Part shown: positions 12,601 through 27,600 of the stretch, piece after piece
Position numbering within the stretch: the first letter of the stretch is position 1
How the letters are laid out: each line of letters starts with the position of its first letter
NCBI GenBank assembly: GCA_018105865.1
Contig: CM030870.1
Coordinates: 2,458,501 to 2,522,500, forward strand
Source of the DNA: Metaphire vulgaris
Lineage: Eukaryota > Annelida > Clitellata > Crassiclitellata > Megascolecidae
DNA: 64,000 nucleotides
Reading direction: 5' to 3'
Position numbers and translations under genes: made by a program
Notes under the pieces: generated by a model
Seen by the model: only the letters and a program-made list of their open reading frames with translations
Told to the model about the DNA's origin: nothing
Database searches by the model: none

Positions 12601-15600
12601 GGCCCAGAAGGTCAGCCAACACCGTTTGAAGACGATTCGCTCTGGGATTCGAAGCCAATGGAGTCTGTCCCTCAGTAGTGGCATCACGTGGTCGTGCCAC
12701 CTGACTCCGAAGATCAGCCGAGCAGATGCGTTTAACGACGGATTGCAGACGGGCCAGCTGTTAGTCGGGGAGACCAGGAGGATGCTATTACAATAGTCCG
12801 TTCGCGATAAAACGAGAGAGCGTACGAAGAGTATCGTAACCGCTGTCGGTATATAGCGGCGGATCTCTCTGATCTTCCGCAGCTGATTAAAGCACGCCCG
12901 AGTTACATTGGTCAAGTGGCCCACGAACGATAATGTGTCGTCGAGGAGGACACCAAGAAGTCACACCTCAGTGGAGACAGCAATCTCGATATCGCCAAAC
13001 AAGAACGGCGTGCGGCATATCTGGTGCTTTCTCCTAGGGGTGCTGATCCAGAGAAGCTCGGTCTTTCTGGGATTTAGTGCGATACGGTTAGCAGCTGTCC
13101 ACTGCTTGATCTCACGAACGCAATCGAGAAGGCGGGTCCACAGGCGTTCGGTGTCAGAGGGTGGGCAGGAGGAGTAAACCTGCCCGTCATCAGCATATGC
13201 ATGCGAGGCGAGGCCCGAATGAGTCCGCGATTCGACCAACATCCGCCACGTAGAGGACGAAGAGCAGCGGACCCAAGGCGGATCCCTGAGGCACCCCACA
13301 GCGAACAGGTCACGGGGCGGACTGAGAGCCCGCCCAGCTGACTGTGATCTTTCCGTGAGGTAATCGCAGAGCCACGACAGAGCACGGCCGTTGATCCTGT
13401 AGGAAAGCTCGAGTCGGCGTGTCAGGATGTCGTGGTCGACCGTGTCAAATGCGGCAGACAAGTCGAGAAGGCAAAGGAGAGCCAGTTCCCCATTAGCGAT
13501 CGCGTCTACGATGTCATTGAAGATCCTTAAGAGGGCCATTTCGATAGTATGGCCCTCTCGATATGCTGACTGATTCTTCGGCATGAGTCCGTTCCGGACC
13601 AGGTACATAATGAGTTGCTTGTTCACTATATTCTCAAGCAGCTTTGACAGAAATGGGAGGTTGGCAACCGGTCAGAAGTTGGCCTCGTCTGTATGGTCCA
13701 GGTCTGACCGCTTTAGATGAGGACGTATGATGGCGTGTTTCCACGACTGAGGAAACTCGCCACTCGCTAGGGAAGCCATTAGTAGCCTCGTTAGAAACGG
13801 GGCAAGCGTGTCTATAGACTCCTTAAGGAGCCACATTGGCAGTGGATCGGTCGAACACTGTTTGTTAGGTGCCGACCTGACGCTTGCCATTACATCCGCT
13901 ATCGTCGGGGCCGAGAACGCCAAGAAGGAGTACCCGGTGTGAGTGTGAAACACGGCGGGACCTGCATCGGCAGTTCAGTCGCGAATGCCAGCGACTTTGT
14001 TGTCGATAAATGAATGGTACTCTTCAGCAGAAAAGCTCGAGGGTGGCCGAGAAGACTTATCACTCTCGCCTAGCAGACTGCCCAGGTGTTTCCATGTTTG
14101 TTTGGAATCGGAGTAGGCAGAATCCAACGCGTGCCGCCAGTATTGGCGGCCCTTAGACCTTACCAGCCGTCTGCTCGTCTTCAGAGCTGTGCACCATGAG
14201 GCCAATGCATCAGATTCAGTGCTTGTCCCTTTCTTTCTCCGGTAGGCCCTCTCAAGACGACGTGCTTGCCGTCGGGCTTGCTTGCAGTCACCATCATAGA
14301 ATGGCCGGGTGCGCACGCGCACCTCCTTCACTGGTGCGAGGTCATCTAATATGCTCGTAGATTCCACAGTATTAACACAGGCACTGATTCTGGTAAAGAC
14401 GACACTGTTCAACAAAGCGGCGACTGGTAAAAACAATGGCGTCTATTGTAAAACCACAGTGTTCTATCATTTGCAAGACCTATGGTAAAAGCCACAAACA
14501 CATCACAGTTAAGCTGAACAGTCCTTCACTTACCAAAGAGCAGTTTAATGTGATTTAAAGAAGGAAAGTGCACTTGCTGTCATCGTTCCGTCCACAGAAG
14601 TCCACCTTCTGGGCGTACTACTTGATGAATCACTGTCCTGTGCTGGCCAGGAGAGCTCTGTATCTCGAGCCTGCTTGTTCCATTTGCACAGGATTGCTGA
14701 AATTCGACGATGCATCTCTATTCTGGCCACGATCCAGCTCGTCCGCGCATTAGTGTTAACCAGGTTGGATTACTGTAACAGTATCATCCTGAGGCTTCCG
14801 GGCTACCAGTTCGATTGCCTTCAGTTGGTGTTGAATGCCGTGGCCCGACTGATTTTTCAGAGTGAAGTGGAGGGAGCACGTGACGCCATTGCTAAGAGAC
14901 AGACTACACTGGCTCAGGATCTCCAAGCGGATCGTCTACAAATGCTGCATACTGACATTCTGTGTCCTGAGCGACCCTCTCTGTTCTGAGTACCTGACCT
15001 TGCTCATCAGGCAGCCGATAACATCAGATTGTCGGGATCAGCTATGTTCCAATATGCGACTCCGTCTTTACAACCCTCCATCTATAACGGTGTGATGCTG
15101 GGGAGAGAGATCCGTAACTCGAGGAAACCCTCTTCTTTGGAATGCTGGCGACTGTGACGTCAATCACATCTGTGGAACCTTTCCTGACCACACTCAAGAA
15201 GCATCTTTTTCGTGTCTCTTACGGCTAACTACCGTGCAACCCTAGGTCTATCATTCTGTATGAACTGACTAACTATGATGTAAAATGCTCTCAACTTTAG
15301 CCTTAGCTATGTTGGGAACAGCTACGTTCAATATGTGACTCCGTCTTTACGACCCTCCTCCATCTAAAACGGTGATGCTGGGGGGAAAGATCCGTAACTC
15401 GAGGAAACCCTCTTCTTTGGAATGCTGGCAACTGTGATGTCAATCACATCTGTGGAACCTTTCCTGAACACACTCAAGAAGCATCTTTTTCATGTATCTT
15501 ACGACTAACTACCGTACAACCCTAGGTCTATCATTCTGTATGAACTGACGAACTATGATGTAAAATGCTCTCAACTTTAGCCTTAGCAATGTTGGGAACA

Positions 15601-18600
15601 GCTACGTTCCAATATGTGACTCCGTCTTTACGACCCTCCTCCATCTAAAACGGTGATGCTGGGGAGAGAGATCTGTAACTCGAGGAAACCCTCTTCTTTG
15701 AAATGCGCTTCTGGCGACTGTGACGTCAATCACATCTGTGGAACCTTTCCTCACCACACTCAAGATGCATCTTTTTGTGCCTCTTACGACTAACTACCGT
15801 ACAACCCTAGGTCTATCGTTCTGTATGAACTGACGAACTATGATGTAAAATGCTCTCAACATTAGCCTTAGCTATGCTATCTTCTTCTTTAGTGTCGTAA
15901 CGATGCTTTCGCACGCTGTGACAGCCCCAGCAATTTTTTCCGCTCCTCTCTTTGTTCTGCTATTCTCCAAATTATACACAGTACTCTACATGTAAGTACC
16001 AGGCTCTTACTTTTGTGGTTCCGCTAATAGTCTTGGATTTCCATACTGGTAAAAGTCTGCGCATGGCATCGCAGGCAAGACCAATTCTTTTTTTTATGTC
16101 ATCTTCTGATCCACCATGTTCTGTTATTAGTCCTCCCAAATATACAAATTTCTCTGCCTGCTTTAATTTGATTCCATCCAGTGTTACATTCAACAACATT
16201 CTGGCCCACCGCGCTCTCGCCTGTGCTATTACTCGACGCACCGAGACGCGTCCCCTCCTCCAAGCTGGAGAAGACCTCCTGGCAGACCACGCCGTACATG
16301 GCCCCAGCAGATTGGCGATGGTCTTCCTTCCACAATTTTTCATGAATGGCACTCAGCCATCGGTCGCAGTCACAACTCGCGCAACACGAGATTGGCACAA
16401 CGGACCTCTGTCGTCCATGTGAACTAATGAATGAATGAATGAGTGTTACATTCAGTTCTCTTGGTTCTCGAGATATTAACTGAACTTCCGTTTAGTTTAA
16501 TCGCAGACCCATTTTGTTACTTGACTCTGTCTCATGTTCCATGGTTGTCTGCAGATCTTGTTCACTTCCTGCCATTGCTGCCACGTCGTCAGCAAACTTA
16601 ATTTTGTTGATCATGTACCCATTCATTGCTGTCCCCAGGTCCAGTTCATCGAATGCTCTCGCTAGCACAACCTCTAGAAATATCGTGAACAGAGATGGTA
16701 AAAGCACACACCCTTGCAGGATGCCTACAACAGTTTCAAACCAGTCAGTGAGATTCCCATTGACAAACACTGTGCTGAAAGTCCTTCATACAATTGTTCC
16801 AGTAGTCTGACAATTTTGTCTGGGTACTAGCTATGCTATAGCATTTCATAAAAATCATCTTTATAGTAATAATAATAGTAATTCATGCAACTTGAACGAC
16901 TAATTGAATGATACAAGAGGGTTTGGAACATCTCTAAAGCCAGGAAATATACTGTAGATGACACAGAATGTGCTGGTTATACACGTCTAATAGCATAATG
17001 CCTCTCAGAGATTGTAGAATTAACATTGGCCTTAATAACAGAGAGTGGAAAATTTGGATTACAAATAAACACTAATAAAACAAAAATAATGCCAATTACA
17101 AAGAAAGTGGGAGATTGGCCAATAGTAAAACACAATGGAAAAGAAATTGAAATGGTGAAGAAATTTGTTTACTTGGGAAGCGAATTGAAAGCAGAGGGAG
17201 GTTTGAACTTGGAGATCAACAGAGGAATAGCAATGACAGGATCTACATTCAACAGGTTACATACCAAAATTTTCGAAAGACATGACATTGGGATAAAAAT
17301 AAAACTAAGAATTCTCAACACTTGTGTAATACCAATACTAATATATGGATGTGAATCTTGGACCACAGAAAATAATTGGGAAAAAATTAATAGCAACAGA
17401 AATTAAATGGCTCAGAAGAATACTAAGGATTGGATACAAAGAACATAAAACAAATGAAGAAGTTAGAGAGACAGCACTGCAACCAAGCATCATGGAAGTA
17501 ATCAGAAAGAGAAGAATGAAATGGACCAGACATGTGCTCAGAATAGATGAAATAAGAAGAAACCCAAAATGAATTTTCAACTATAAACCAGAGGGGAGAA
17601 GATCTAAAGGAAGACCGAAAAGACGATGGGTGGATGGATTGGAAGAGGATCTTCACATGGCAGGACTGAATCTCAACGGAAAACTGACAGAAGACACCAA
17701 ATGACTTTGAAGAAATAGCAAAGGATGGATAACTTTGGAGAGATGTCATGGAGAAGTTTTTAGCTGGATACAGCTGGAGTACGAAAACCTGATCTGATGC
17801 ATCACATTATGCTGCTCAAATATTCAGTGGCGTCACACATTTGCCACAAATGTGCATCAAATTTGCTGCTCAAAATATGCGGCACTTCTGCCGCTCAAAA
17901 TATGCAACATATTCATGGGTGTCCAGAAGGGGTTGTATGGGGGGTGCAATTGCATCCCTGGGAAAATTATGAAGTTATGAAAAAAGTAAAATTCCTCTTT
18001 CTTTCATCACATAACCCTTTTTGCACCCTTCTGGAAAATAATTTTCATATCCACAAGACCCTGTTTTGTACCCCTGGGAAAAATTTCTGCAGACACCCAT
18101 GAGCATATTCACTACTCAAATATGCAGCACTTTACGCTGCTGAAGTTTGAAATTTATTCGCTGCTCAAGTGATGGAATCTCTCTGGCCTTTTGAGCATAT
18201 CAACAGATTTGTTTGCAATGAACGAGAGGCTTAATCCTCTAGTATCTGTCAGTCAATTCTGATCTGGCTTGATTTTATTTATTTCTTTATTTCTTTATTT
18301 ATTTATTGACAATTTATATAGCGCAGTAGACAAGGCTAAGGCCTACAACAAGAGAACTTAACACAGTTCGTATCCAATATTAAATAAATGTGTCTTCAAA
18401 TTTCTAATGAAAAGTCCAGCCGAGTTTGCTCCAGTCACTTTGTCTGGAAGAGAGTTCCACAAGGCGGGATTCCCCGCTCGAATGAAACTCAAACTTAGGG
18501 GTCTTGGACGGGGGAGGGACCAACAACTGCACTCTCCGACTGGACCTAAGAACCGATCTCCTCTCGATCACAGTCGATCTTCATACAAGCACCATTAGGT

Positions 18601-21600
18601 AATTGGGACAGAGTGGATCGTGTAAAGGCCGATAACGTAAGCCAACAGCGCTTGTAGATAATGCGCTGTGGAACATGGAGCCAGTGGAGTCGATCTCTAA
18701 GGAGAGGAGTGACGTGGTTACCTCAGCGACAGCCAAAGATCACTCATGCAGCCTGGTTCAGCACTGATTGTAGGCGGTTCAGTCTAGTATCTGGAAGTCC
18801 AAGAAGCACACCGTTACAGTAATTAATTCGTGTCAGTACCAGGGCCCACACTAGCTTGATAGCCACCGCGCTTATTGGCGAGTACCGTCGAATTGACCTC
18901 ACTCTCTGCAGTTGGTAGTGGCAGGAGCATATCAGATTGCTAACGTGCGAATCAAAGGATAGAGTCTCATCTAGGAGCACTTCCAGAAGACGTAAGCTCT
19001 CGGATGGAGCAATGGCTGCATCTCCCACCACAAACAGGGCATGATTTATCAGATGCCTTCTCCTAATGGTGCCCATCCACAGAAATTCTGTCTTGGCCGG
19101 ATTCAGTGCGAGCCGATTCTCTTCCATCCACGTAGCAATAGCTGCTATACAGTCAGTGAAACGAATTCGTAGTTGCTCCACTTCCGAGGGTAAGCATGAC
19201 GAGTAGATCTGTCCATCGTCTGCATAATTGTGCGGCGTAAGACCAAAAGCCTTGATGACGCGATGGACATCCGCTGTATACAGTATGAATAGCAAGGGGC
19301 CTAAGGCTGATCCTTGCGGCACACCGTGTTGAACTCGACGCTCCGAAGACATTTGATTGTTCCACCACACTGCCTGTGTTCTATCGGCTAGATTGCACTT
19401 GATCCAGAGAAGTGGAAGGCCGTCCAGACCGTAATATATCTCCAGTTGCGGGGTGTGGATCTGGTGATCCACCGTATCAAATGCTGCCGAAAAATCGAGT
19501 AGGCAGAGAAGTGCTACTCGTCCATTCGATGTTGCATCCACCAGGTCATTAAGGATTTTTAAAATGGCAATCTCTGTTGAGTGTCCTCGATGATAGGCAG
19601 ATTGCTCTGTAGGCATTAGATTACAGCCAGTTTTGCCATGAAGAAAGCGCTTCATTTATGCTTGTGAAGAAGCCACAGAGCAGGACGCTTCAGCCGATGA
19701 AAAACTGTGTCGTGATTAACAAAGTCATGTAGGGCACCAGAATACAGGCCGACAGGCAGTGTTGTTTAGGTTAATTTTTATTTGTATCTAGTTACAGTTA
19801 CAAGTTACTATGTAAAATGTAACTAGATACAGTTACAATATACTTTCAAAAAAGTAACTAGTTAGCGTTACAGTTACTTGCGAAGTAACTACCGGTAGTT
19901 ACAGTTACTTGTAATTAAAATACACTACAAAGTCAACAATATAGACCCTACCACTAGTACCAATTGTGGAATAACAGTTCTTACATGTACAGTTTCATTT
20001 AATTTGTTTTGTTGTTCAACATTAGTAATAAAGCATGAGTAGTTGAATGAAACAAGCAGTTGATACTAAGCAAATACAGAAACCATTACTAATGTATGTG
20101 CAATCTTCATTGCGAATATCAAGTTGGTTAGCCAGCGAGAAAATTAGCAAGCTAATGCAGTTTAATACTGTCAAAATTACAATCAGAAGCAGCAGACACT
20201 GAAAGTTATAAGATGAAGCTAAAAACAGGTTACAGCTAACAAGTGACATTAGCAAGTTAAGAACTTTGCTTAAAAAGCTATTGGCTCTCAACAAAGCTGC
20301 TGCTCAACGCGTTCGTTTCCCATCCTGTTGCATCTAGTGATCAGAATCTGACCTCCTCAACTAAATAAGCACTCTACTGGTGCACTAGATGGTAATGGTG
20401 TACTGTATTTTAAAAATAGCTGCTTAATCAATGGCACCTTATTCAGGCTTTTGAAATCTTTTGATGGATCACTCAAATACAACTCTACTTGAGCTGTTGC
20501 ATCTGTGTTTATCAACTTGGGCTCATCAAATTCAAAGAAATTATCCTCCATTGAACTACCAGTACTCTGCTCCGGAGTATTATGACCAGGCTGTGATACC
20601 TCTGGTGTAAAAGCTGTTAAATGTAGCGAATACCTATGTAAAGAAAGAACTGACCGCAAAATGATTATTAGAAAGAAACATAGATCTACGCTATCCACGA
20701 ACTTGAGGTCCCCAATGCACCTGGCGAGCGCTGTACTGTAGGTTATTGAATTAGAATCTATGACTCTGCACGTTATCGTCTTGACGCGCTACTGCTTGCT
20801 TTTAATAGAAATTCTATTAGAAATAAAAATAAAGTAACTTGCAAAATAACTATAAAATTTCCATTACAGTTGCTCAAATAACTATATCTTCTTACAGTTG
20901 CTAGTTACATTTTAAAAATGTATCTAGTTACAGTTACAATTACTGATTTGGTAACTAAGTTAGAGTAACTTAGTTACAGTAACTGGTTACTCCCCAACAC
21001 TGCCGACGGATCAATCTAAGCTTATGGTTGGAATCAGCGACGGCCAATCAAGTCACAGAATACTTGAATAAATCAGCAATGGCCAACAGCAAATCTTGTC
21101 GGTAACACCGTTATTCTAAGAGGTTGGCTGTGGTTAAGCATGGTAAGCTATGGTGTTTGTACCAATGATCCAATGCCTTAGCTTTTTAAAAGAATGAGTG
21201 AGAATTATTGTTATTACTTTGCTGCAGTCAATCAAGATGCACAGAATATTTATTTGCACAATGTCCTTAGCAACGCAGATAATCCCGTAGTACAAACACG
21301 TGCATGAATTTATAAATTAAAATTATAATAGAACAAGATTGACAGCTAAAATTGCAAAAATGCCACATAATCTTTGATAACCACCTCTCAGTCTGAGAAC
21401 ACTTTGGTTCCGTCTGTTGTTCAGCTCACTATAACATTTGCGACTTACGTAGAATCAGACATCTCATGAGGCAAGTCATGATGATGAAGCCCACTCCACC
21501 TGGCACGCCACCCTTCAAGCTAGCCAGCGCCTTGTGAGAGTGAAGGGGTGTCAGTACTGGCGCAGGACACTTGACCCCAAGACAAATGCTACAAGGCAGA

Positions 21601-24600
21601 CATGGAGGCATCTGGTCAAGGTCCTTAGGAAGCAGACCCTGAATTTGAACCTGATCTCAAGGTTCTCCACAGAAGATTACCATGTACATCTGCAAAGTAA
21701 GATACAAGGCATCAGAGAGAAAATGAGCCAAGCGGGTCCTGCTGAGTTCTCTGTGCAAACGACATTGACGTTCACTGAGTTTATGTGCCTATGATCGATG
21801 AAGTCAAAGCGCTGGTACTAACATCGCCAAATAAACCATGTCCAAGCGACCCAATACCGACCTGGTTATTGAAAGCATTGATAGACATCCTGGCACCGTT
21901 CCTGGTGTTATTATTTCACAACCTCCTTTTTGAGCGGGGAATTCCGGACTGACTGGAAGCATGGATTATTTTATCCACAACTTAAACAATCAGGACTTGA
22001 TCAAGCCAACGCTGCTAACTACCAACCTGTCACCAATCTATCGCTTGTATCCAAATTGCTGGAGCGAATCGTCAACAATCAATTTACTACAGTGAAACCC
22101 GCTTAATTGCATAGGTGCCGTGCAAGCCTTGCTTATGCGATTAACTGGGCTATGCGAATAGCCAGGACGTCTGATAATGAATTGTACGCACAAAACACTG
22201 ATTCGGATTTTTATGTTGTTATGCGATTATGCGGGTTATGCAATTAAGCGGTATGCGATTAAGTGGGATCCACTGTACCTACCTCATCAGGAACGGACTG
22301 CTGCCGTGAGAACAGTCCACCTATAGGCGAGGCCATTCGACCGAGGCAGTGATCCTAAGGATCTTCAACAACCTCATCGATGTGGTCGCCAACGGCCGTC
22401 TGGCCCTCCTGTACCTGCTGGATCTCTCGGCAGCCTTTGATAATGTTGACCATGAGGTGAACCAGGCGCCTCCAGCTTACCTTTGGGGTGATGGTCAAGG
22501 CCCTCTCCTGGTTAAGCGACTACCTTCGGGATAGGTCGCAGACTGTCTCCTGGAATGGCTGTCTCTCGGATCGACGGAACATTAAGAGCGGTGTGCCACT
22601 CTCAATGTTCAGACAGACAATGTCTGTCTTAGGCCCGCTGTTGTTCATACTGTATGTGGCCGACATCGGGAGGATTATCCGATCCTTTGGACTGACTGCA
22701 CAAGTGTATACAGATGATGCACAAATTCTTTCCTCATGCTCGCCATCGAACACGAAGCACCTGCAGTCACGGATTACTGCCTGTACAACTGTGATTAACC
22801 AGTGGATGTCAGCCAGTAGACTGATGCAGAATCTGGGTAAGTCCAAACTACTCTGGATCTGCTCACCAAAAAGGAGGCACCTCCTTAGTAACTCCTTGCT
22901 CTCTATTGCGGGAGTGGACATGGTACCATTCTCTCAGTATGGTGATTCTCTCACTTGGTGTTCTAGATGAGGCCCTCGCTGACGGGCCACATAGGCAACA
23001 TGACACGAACCTGCTTATCACCTGCAGAGGATAAGACAGACTCGTCGCTACCTGTCGGCAGAGGTAGTGATCTTTCTTGTGTGCACACTAATCCTGTGAT
23101 GGTTGGATTACTGTAAAAGCATTATTTATGGTCTTCCAGAAGGTCAGCTGCATCGCCTTCAGGCAGTTCAGAATGTATCCCCTGACTGATCTACAGTACC
23201 AGATGGAGCGACCACGTGACCCTGCTGCTCATGGGCAAATTGCACTGGCTCCAGATTCCTGAGCGCATTGTCTACCAGCGGTGCTGAACGACCCTACTTG
23301 CCCTGACTGTCTGACGTCTCTCGTACGATGAAGCTTCTTGCCTGCAGGCAGTCCGCAGCTTCGGTCCAACCATCGTGTTCTACTGGTTATCCTGCCTCCG
23401 TAAAAGGCAGCAAAACTCGGTGAAGATCGGTCACGCGAGGAACCCAATCTTCTGGAATGATCTCCCTGACTATGTTACCGTACTAGCTCAAACACTTGCG
23501 CCCAGTTCGCGAAGAACTTTAAGGCATATCTGTTTAGATCATCGTATGATTGTTAGGTGTGAAGCGCTCTTGACTTAGGCTTTGCCTTGGGCATAGCGCT
23601 ATATAAATTGTCAGAGATAATAATATATCTCATCTCCTCCTCAGCACCTATTCCACTAGCTGATTCATTGATATCTAGTTGGCTGGACTGTTGCAACTTC
23701 AATACTCACTAGCCAGAGTCATCACTGGAGCTACTAAATATGAGCACATCACCCAATTCTAAAAATACTTAACTGGTTGCTTATAAAACAAAGGTTTGAT
23801 TTAAGATATCTCTTATAGTCCATAAGACGCTTCATACAAATCAATCAACCTACCTCCGATCCTTGCTTACTGTCCAGAGTCACCGGTACTCAGCTAGATC
23901 ATCTGATTCTTCTCTTTTTTTATGCCTTACTGCAGGGCCGCCACTGGGAAACGTGCTCTATCTGTGGCTGCACCCAGGCTCTGGAACTCTCTGCCAGTAC
24001 AGGTCCACCTGACTGAATGCCTTTCTACCTTCAGGTCTAGACTAAAAACACATCTTAGCTGGAACTAGGCAATATGGACCGACATCTGGATTTCAGCCAT
24101 GAACTACCACGGACAGGGAGCTCTGACTACCATTTCATACTAAGCCAACCATCGACTGATGCGGCTGCATTACTACAGTGGCGCTAAAGAAGTTTTTCAC
24201 TACTACTACTACTACTACTACTGTTACTGTATTTGAATTTAACTGTTTTTGACACCGATTTGATTGCAAATTTTTTCTTATATAAATTTTAGAAAGAAAA
24301 CGCACAATTATCTGTAAAGTCAAAAATTAAACTAAAGCTGAAATGATTTGAAACCGTTAAACTAAACTAAAATGAAAATTTAAATTAGTTACAAAATGAA
24401 AACTAGATAAAAACTAAAATAACAGCTCTAAAATGAAATAAAAGTAAAATTATTTGCAAAACTGATCTGGATCTACAACCTTGACCACCATGGACTATGG
24501 ATAACAGACTATGGTCTTCCGGAATTCCTGGATTACAGACTATGGTCTTCTTCTTCTTCATGTGCCATGTATTGCTACGTCGGCGACCATGGATTTCCAC

Positions 24601-27600
24601 TCTTCTCTGTTTCTGGCTTTCCTTATCAGTTCGATGTTGTCTGTAGTTCTTGTCGCTTCTCTTAGGCTGTCCGTAAACTTTATTCTTTGTCTTCCTCTTG
24701 CTCTTTTCCTCTCTATTTTTCCTGTTATGGCTAGATTTTCCAATCCATCTTTTCTTATTAGATGTCCAAAGAATTCAAGCTGCTGCTTTCTTATGGTTTT
24801 TAGCAATTTTCTTTTTGCACCAAAAGTTTTTAGTACTTCCTCATTGGTTATTCTTTCTGTCCATGAAATTTTTTGCATATGTCTGAGAAACCACATCTCT
24901 GCAGCTTCCAGTTTCCTTTCTGATGTTTTTGTCAACGTCCATGTTTCAGATTCATACATCAGAACCGCCCAAACGTAGCTGTAAAGAATTCTGAGCTGTG
25001 TTGTTGTTGAAATATGTTTATTTGTGATTATCTTTTTGAGTTGTATGAAGGCTGACTTCGCCATGCCTATTCTGGTTTCAATGTCCTTTTCACTTCTTCC
25101 ATCGCTTGTGAAGATGCTTCCTAGATATTTGAACTGTGTTATCTGTTTTATTTCCATTCCCCTGTATTGTAGCCTGCATTTAGGAATTTCTTTCTTTTTT
25201 GATTTCTTTCTTTTTTGTAATTACCATACAGTACGTCTTCTTTTTATTTATTCTTAGTCCTTTCTTTTCACTCTCTTCTGCCACCTTGTCTAATAACCTT
25301 TGTAGTTTTTTTTCAGTATCTGCCATTAGTGTTGTGTCATCTGCGTATCGTAGGTTATTTATATTTTTCCTCCTATCTTTATCCCTTCCAATTCTTCTGT
25401 TTCCTTCATAATCTCTTCCCCATATTCATTGTAGAAATCTGGTGATAAACCACAACCCTGCCTTGTCCCTTTTAAAATTTGTATCCACTTACCTATTTTT
25501 TTCTTCATTTCTTATCGCTGCTTCTTGATTCCAGTACAGGTTTTGAAATATCCTCATGTCCTTTCCATCTAGTGCTATGTTTTCTAGGCATTTGAACAGT
25601 TCTTCATGTTTTACACTATCAAATGCCTTCTCGTAGTCTATAAAGCATAGGTACAGATCTTTTTGCATCTCTATACATCTTTTGCCAATCATCCTTAGAA
25701 TAAATATTGCATTTCTACACCCGCTACCTTCTTTGAACCCGTATTGTTCTTCTGATACTCTCTCTCTCTCTCTCATTTTAATTTTTGCCCTGTCCAAAAG
25801 TACTTTTAATATAAGCTTCATTACATGACTTATGAGGCTTGTTGTTCTTCACATTCTATTGTTCCTGGCTTTTTCAGTATTGCAATGAATATTGACCTAC
25901 ATAATTCTTTTGGTATTATTCTTGCTGTTTCATATATTTCATTTGCTTTTATTGTTACCCTCTGTATTCCTGCTTCCCCTGTTGCTATTAGCATCTCTGT
26001 TGTTAGTTCGTCTGGTCCTGGGGCTTTGTTTTTCTTCATTTTTCTTAATGCCACTGTTACTTCTTCTTTTGTTATTGGGGGCCCATCATTATTCCTCATT
26101 ATAGGTTTAACTCCTCTATTATCTTTATATAGTTCCTCTATATACTCTTCCCATCTTTTCAGCACTTCTTTATCTTCTGCCACTACATTCCCCTCCTTTG
26201 GTTTAACTGTGCTGCCTGTACCTGATCTCTTTTTTCCTGATAAATCTTTTATCCTGTCATACATATTCTGTGTATTCCTTTGTGTTTCTATTTCTTTACA
26301 TTGTTCGTTAAGCCATTCTTCTTTTGCCTTCCTGCATTCCTCCTTTATTTTCTTATTGAGTTGTCTGTACTTTGCTTCATCTTTGTTCTTAGTTCGTCTT
26401 CTTTCTTCCATTTTATCCAGGATTTCCTGCTTCATCCATTTCTTTTTGAATTGTTTTTGCTTTTTAAGTACAATTTCTTGTGTGGTCTCTATTATTGTTG
26501 TTTTAAAGTTCTCCCATATTATTTCCATTTCTTCGTTTCCCTCTAATTCTTGGAACCTGTTTTGTAGTTTAATTTCAAATTCTTCTGTCTTTCTTTCTGC
26601 CATCGCTTTCCAGTCATACTGTTCCCTTACTTTGCTTTTTTGAACTTTTTTGAATTTTATAGACGACATTTTACAGACTGTATTTCGCCCAGATTAAATG
26701 CTCATGAATAAGCTGGTGCACTGCGCCAAGCTTTAGAATTACGCTATAGAAATTTCATCTTACTTATTATTATTGCTTAATGACTCAATGATTCATATTA
26801 TTTTGCTTCTTGTTTTTACTTGTGTTTTTATTGCTAAATTTTAATTAAAAATTGTCTTGAACAGAGAAATGAATTGCATTTGATATGCATTATATATTGT
26901 TCTCTTATAGATATGTTTATATCTGGCCTCAAGAGTGGGAAATTCTAACCAATTATATGAAAATTGACACTGAGATAATGGTCACTAGAACTCTTGACGA
27001 ATCCAATGCCCAGCAATTAGTGGTTTGTCCAGGTCTGTTTTGACAAATTACTGATATGCTGCCCAATTTTACTTGTTTGCATCTTGGTTTTTGTAAAACT
27101 TTTTACAGGATGTAAGTAATTTGCAAAAATTATAAAGGCTTCTATTTTGTTTTTTCGTTAAGAGATTTCAAATGTTGTTTTGTTTTAAAGAGTCAACTTA
27201 TTGATTCAGTTTAAATATCTCTTTAATTTAGATTTCTGTCAAGAATGCTGTAAAGAGCGGCAGGAATTTGAATATTCGTCTCAGTTTACTTACATAAATG
27301 AATCGCTATATGTTCGCAAAGTCACAGATGAAACAAGGGCATTGTTTGCACAAACATTAGCCTCCTCATCTGTGTCATCCACTTTTGTCACAGCTGTTGA
27401 TGCGGAATCAAATGCTGATAAATCGGATGATGCAGAACTCATCAATGTTGGTTATAATCTTGAAGCTTGCTTTCTTTTGTTATCTTTGTCATGTTTTATG
27501 TTATTATAAATATCTATACGACCTATACGAAAATACTCCACAGGAAATGGAATGGCTTTAGTTCTGATGAGTTTGTTACCAGGCTCAAAGCAACACAGCT

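Noticed and set aside
25825..26643. 272-codon plus-strand frame rich in Leu, Ser, Phe
   Set aside because: It is antisense to the linker region of the minus-strand RTE-like LINE; the composition follows from Lys/Glu-rich codons on the other strand.
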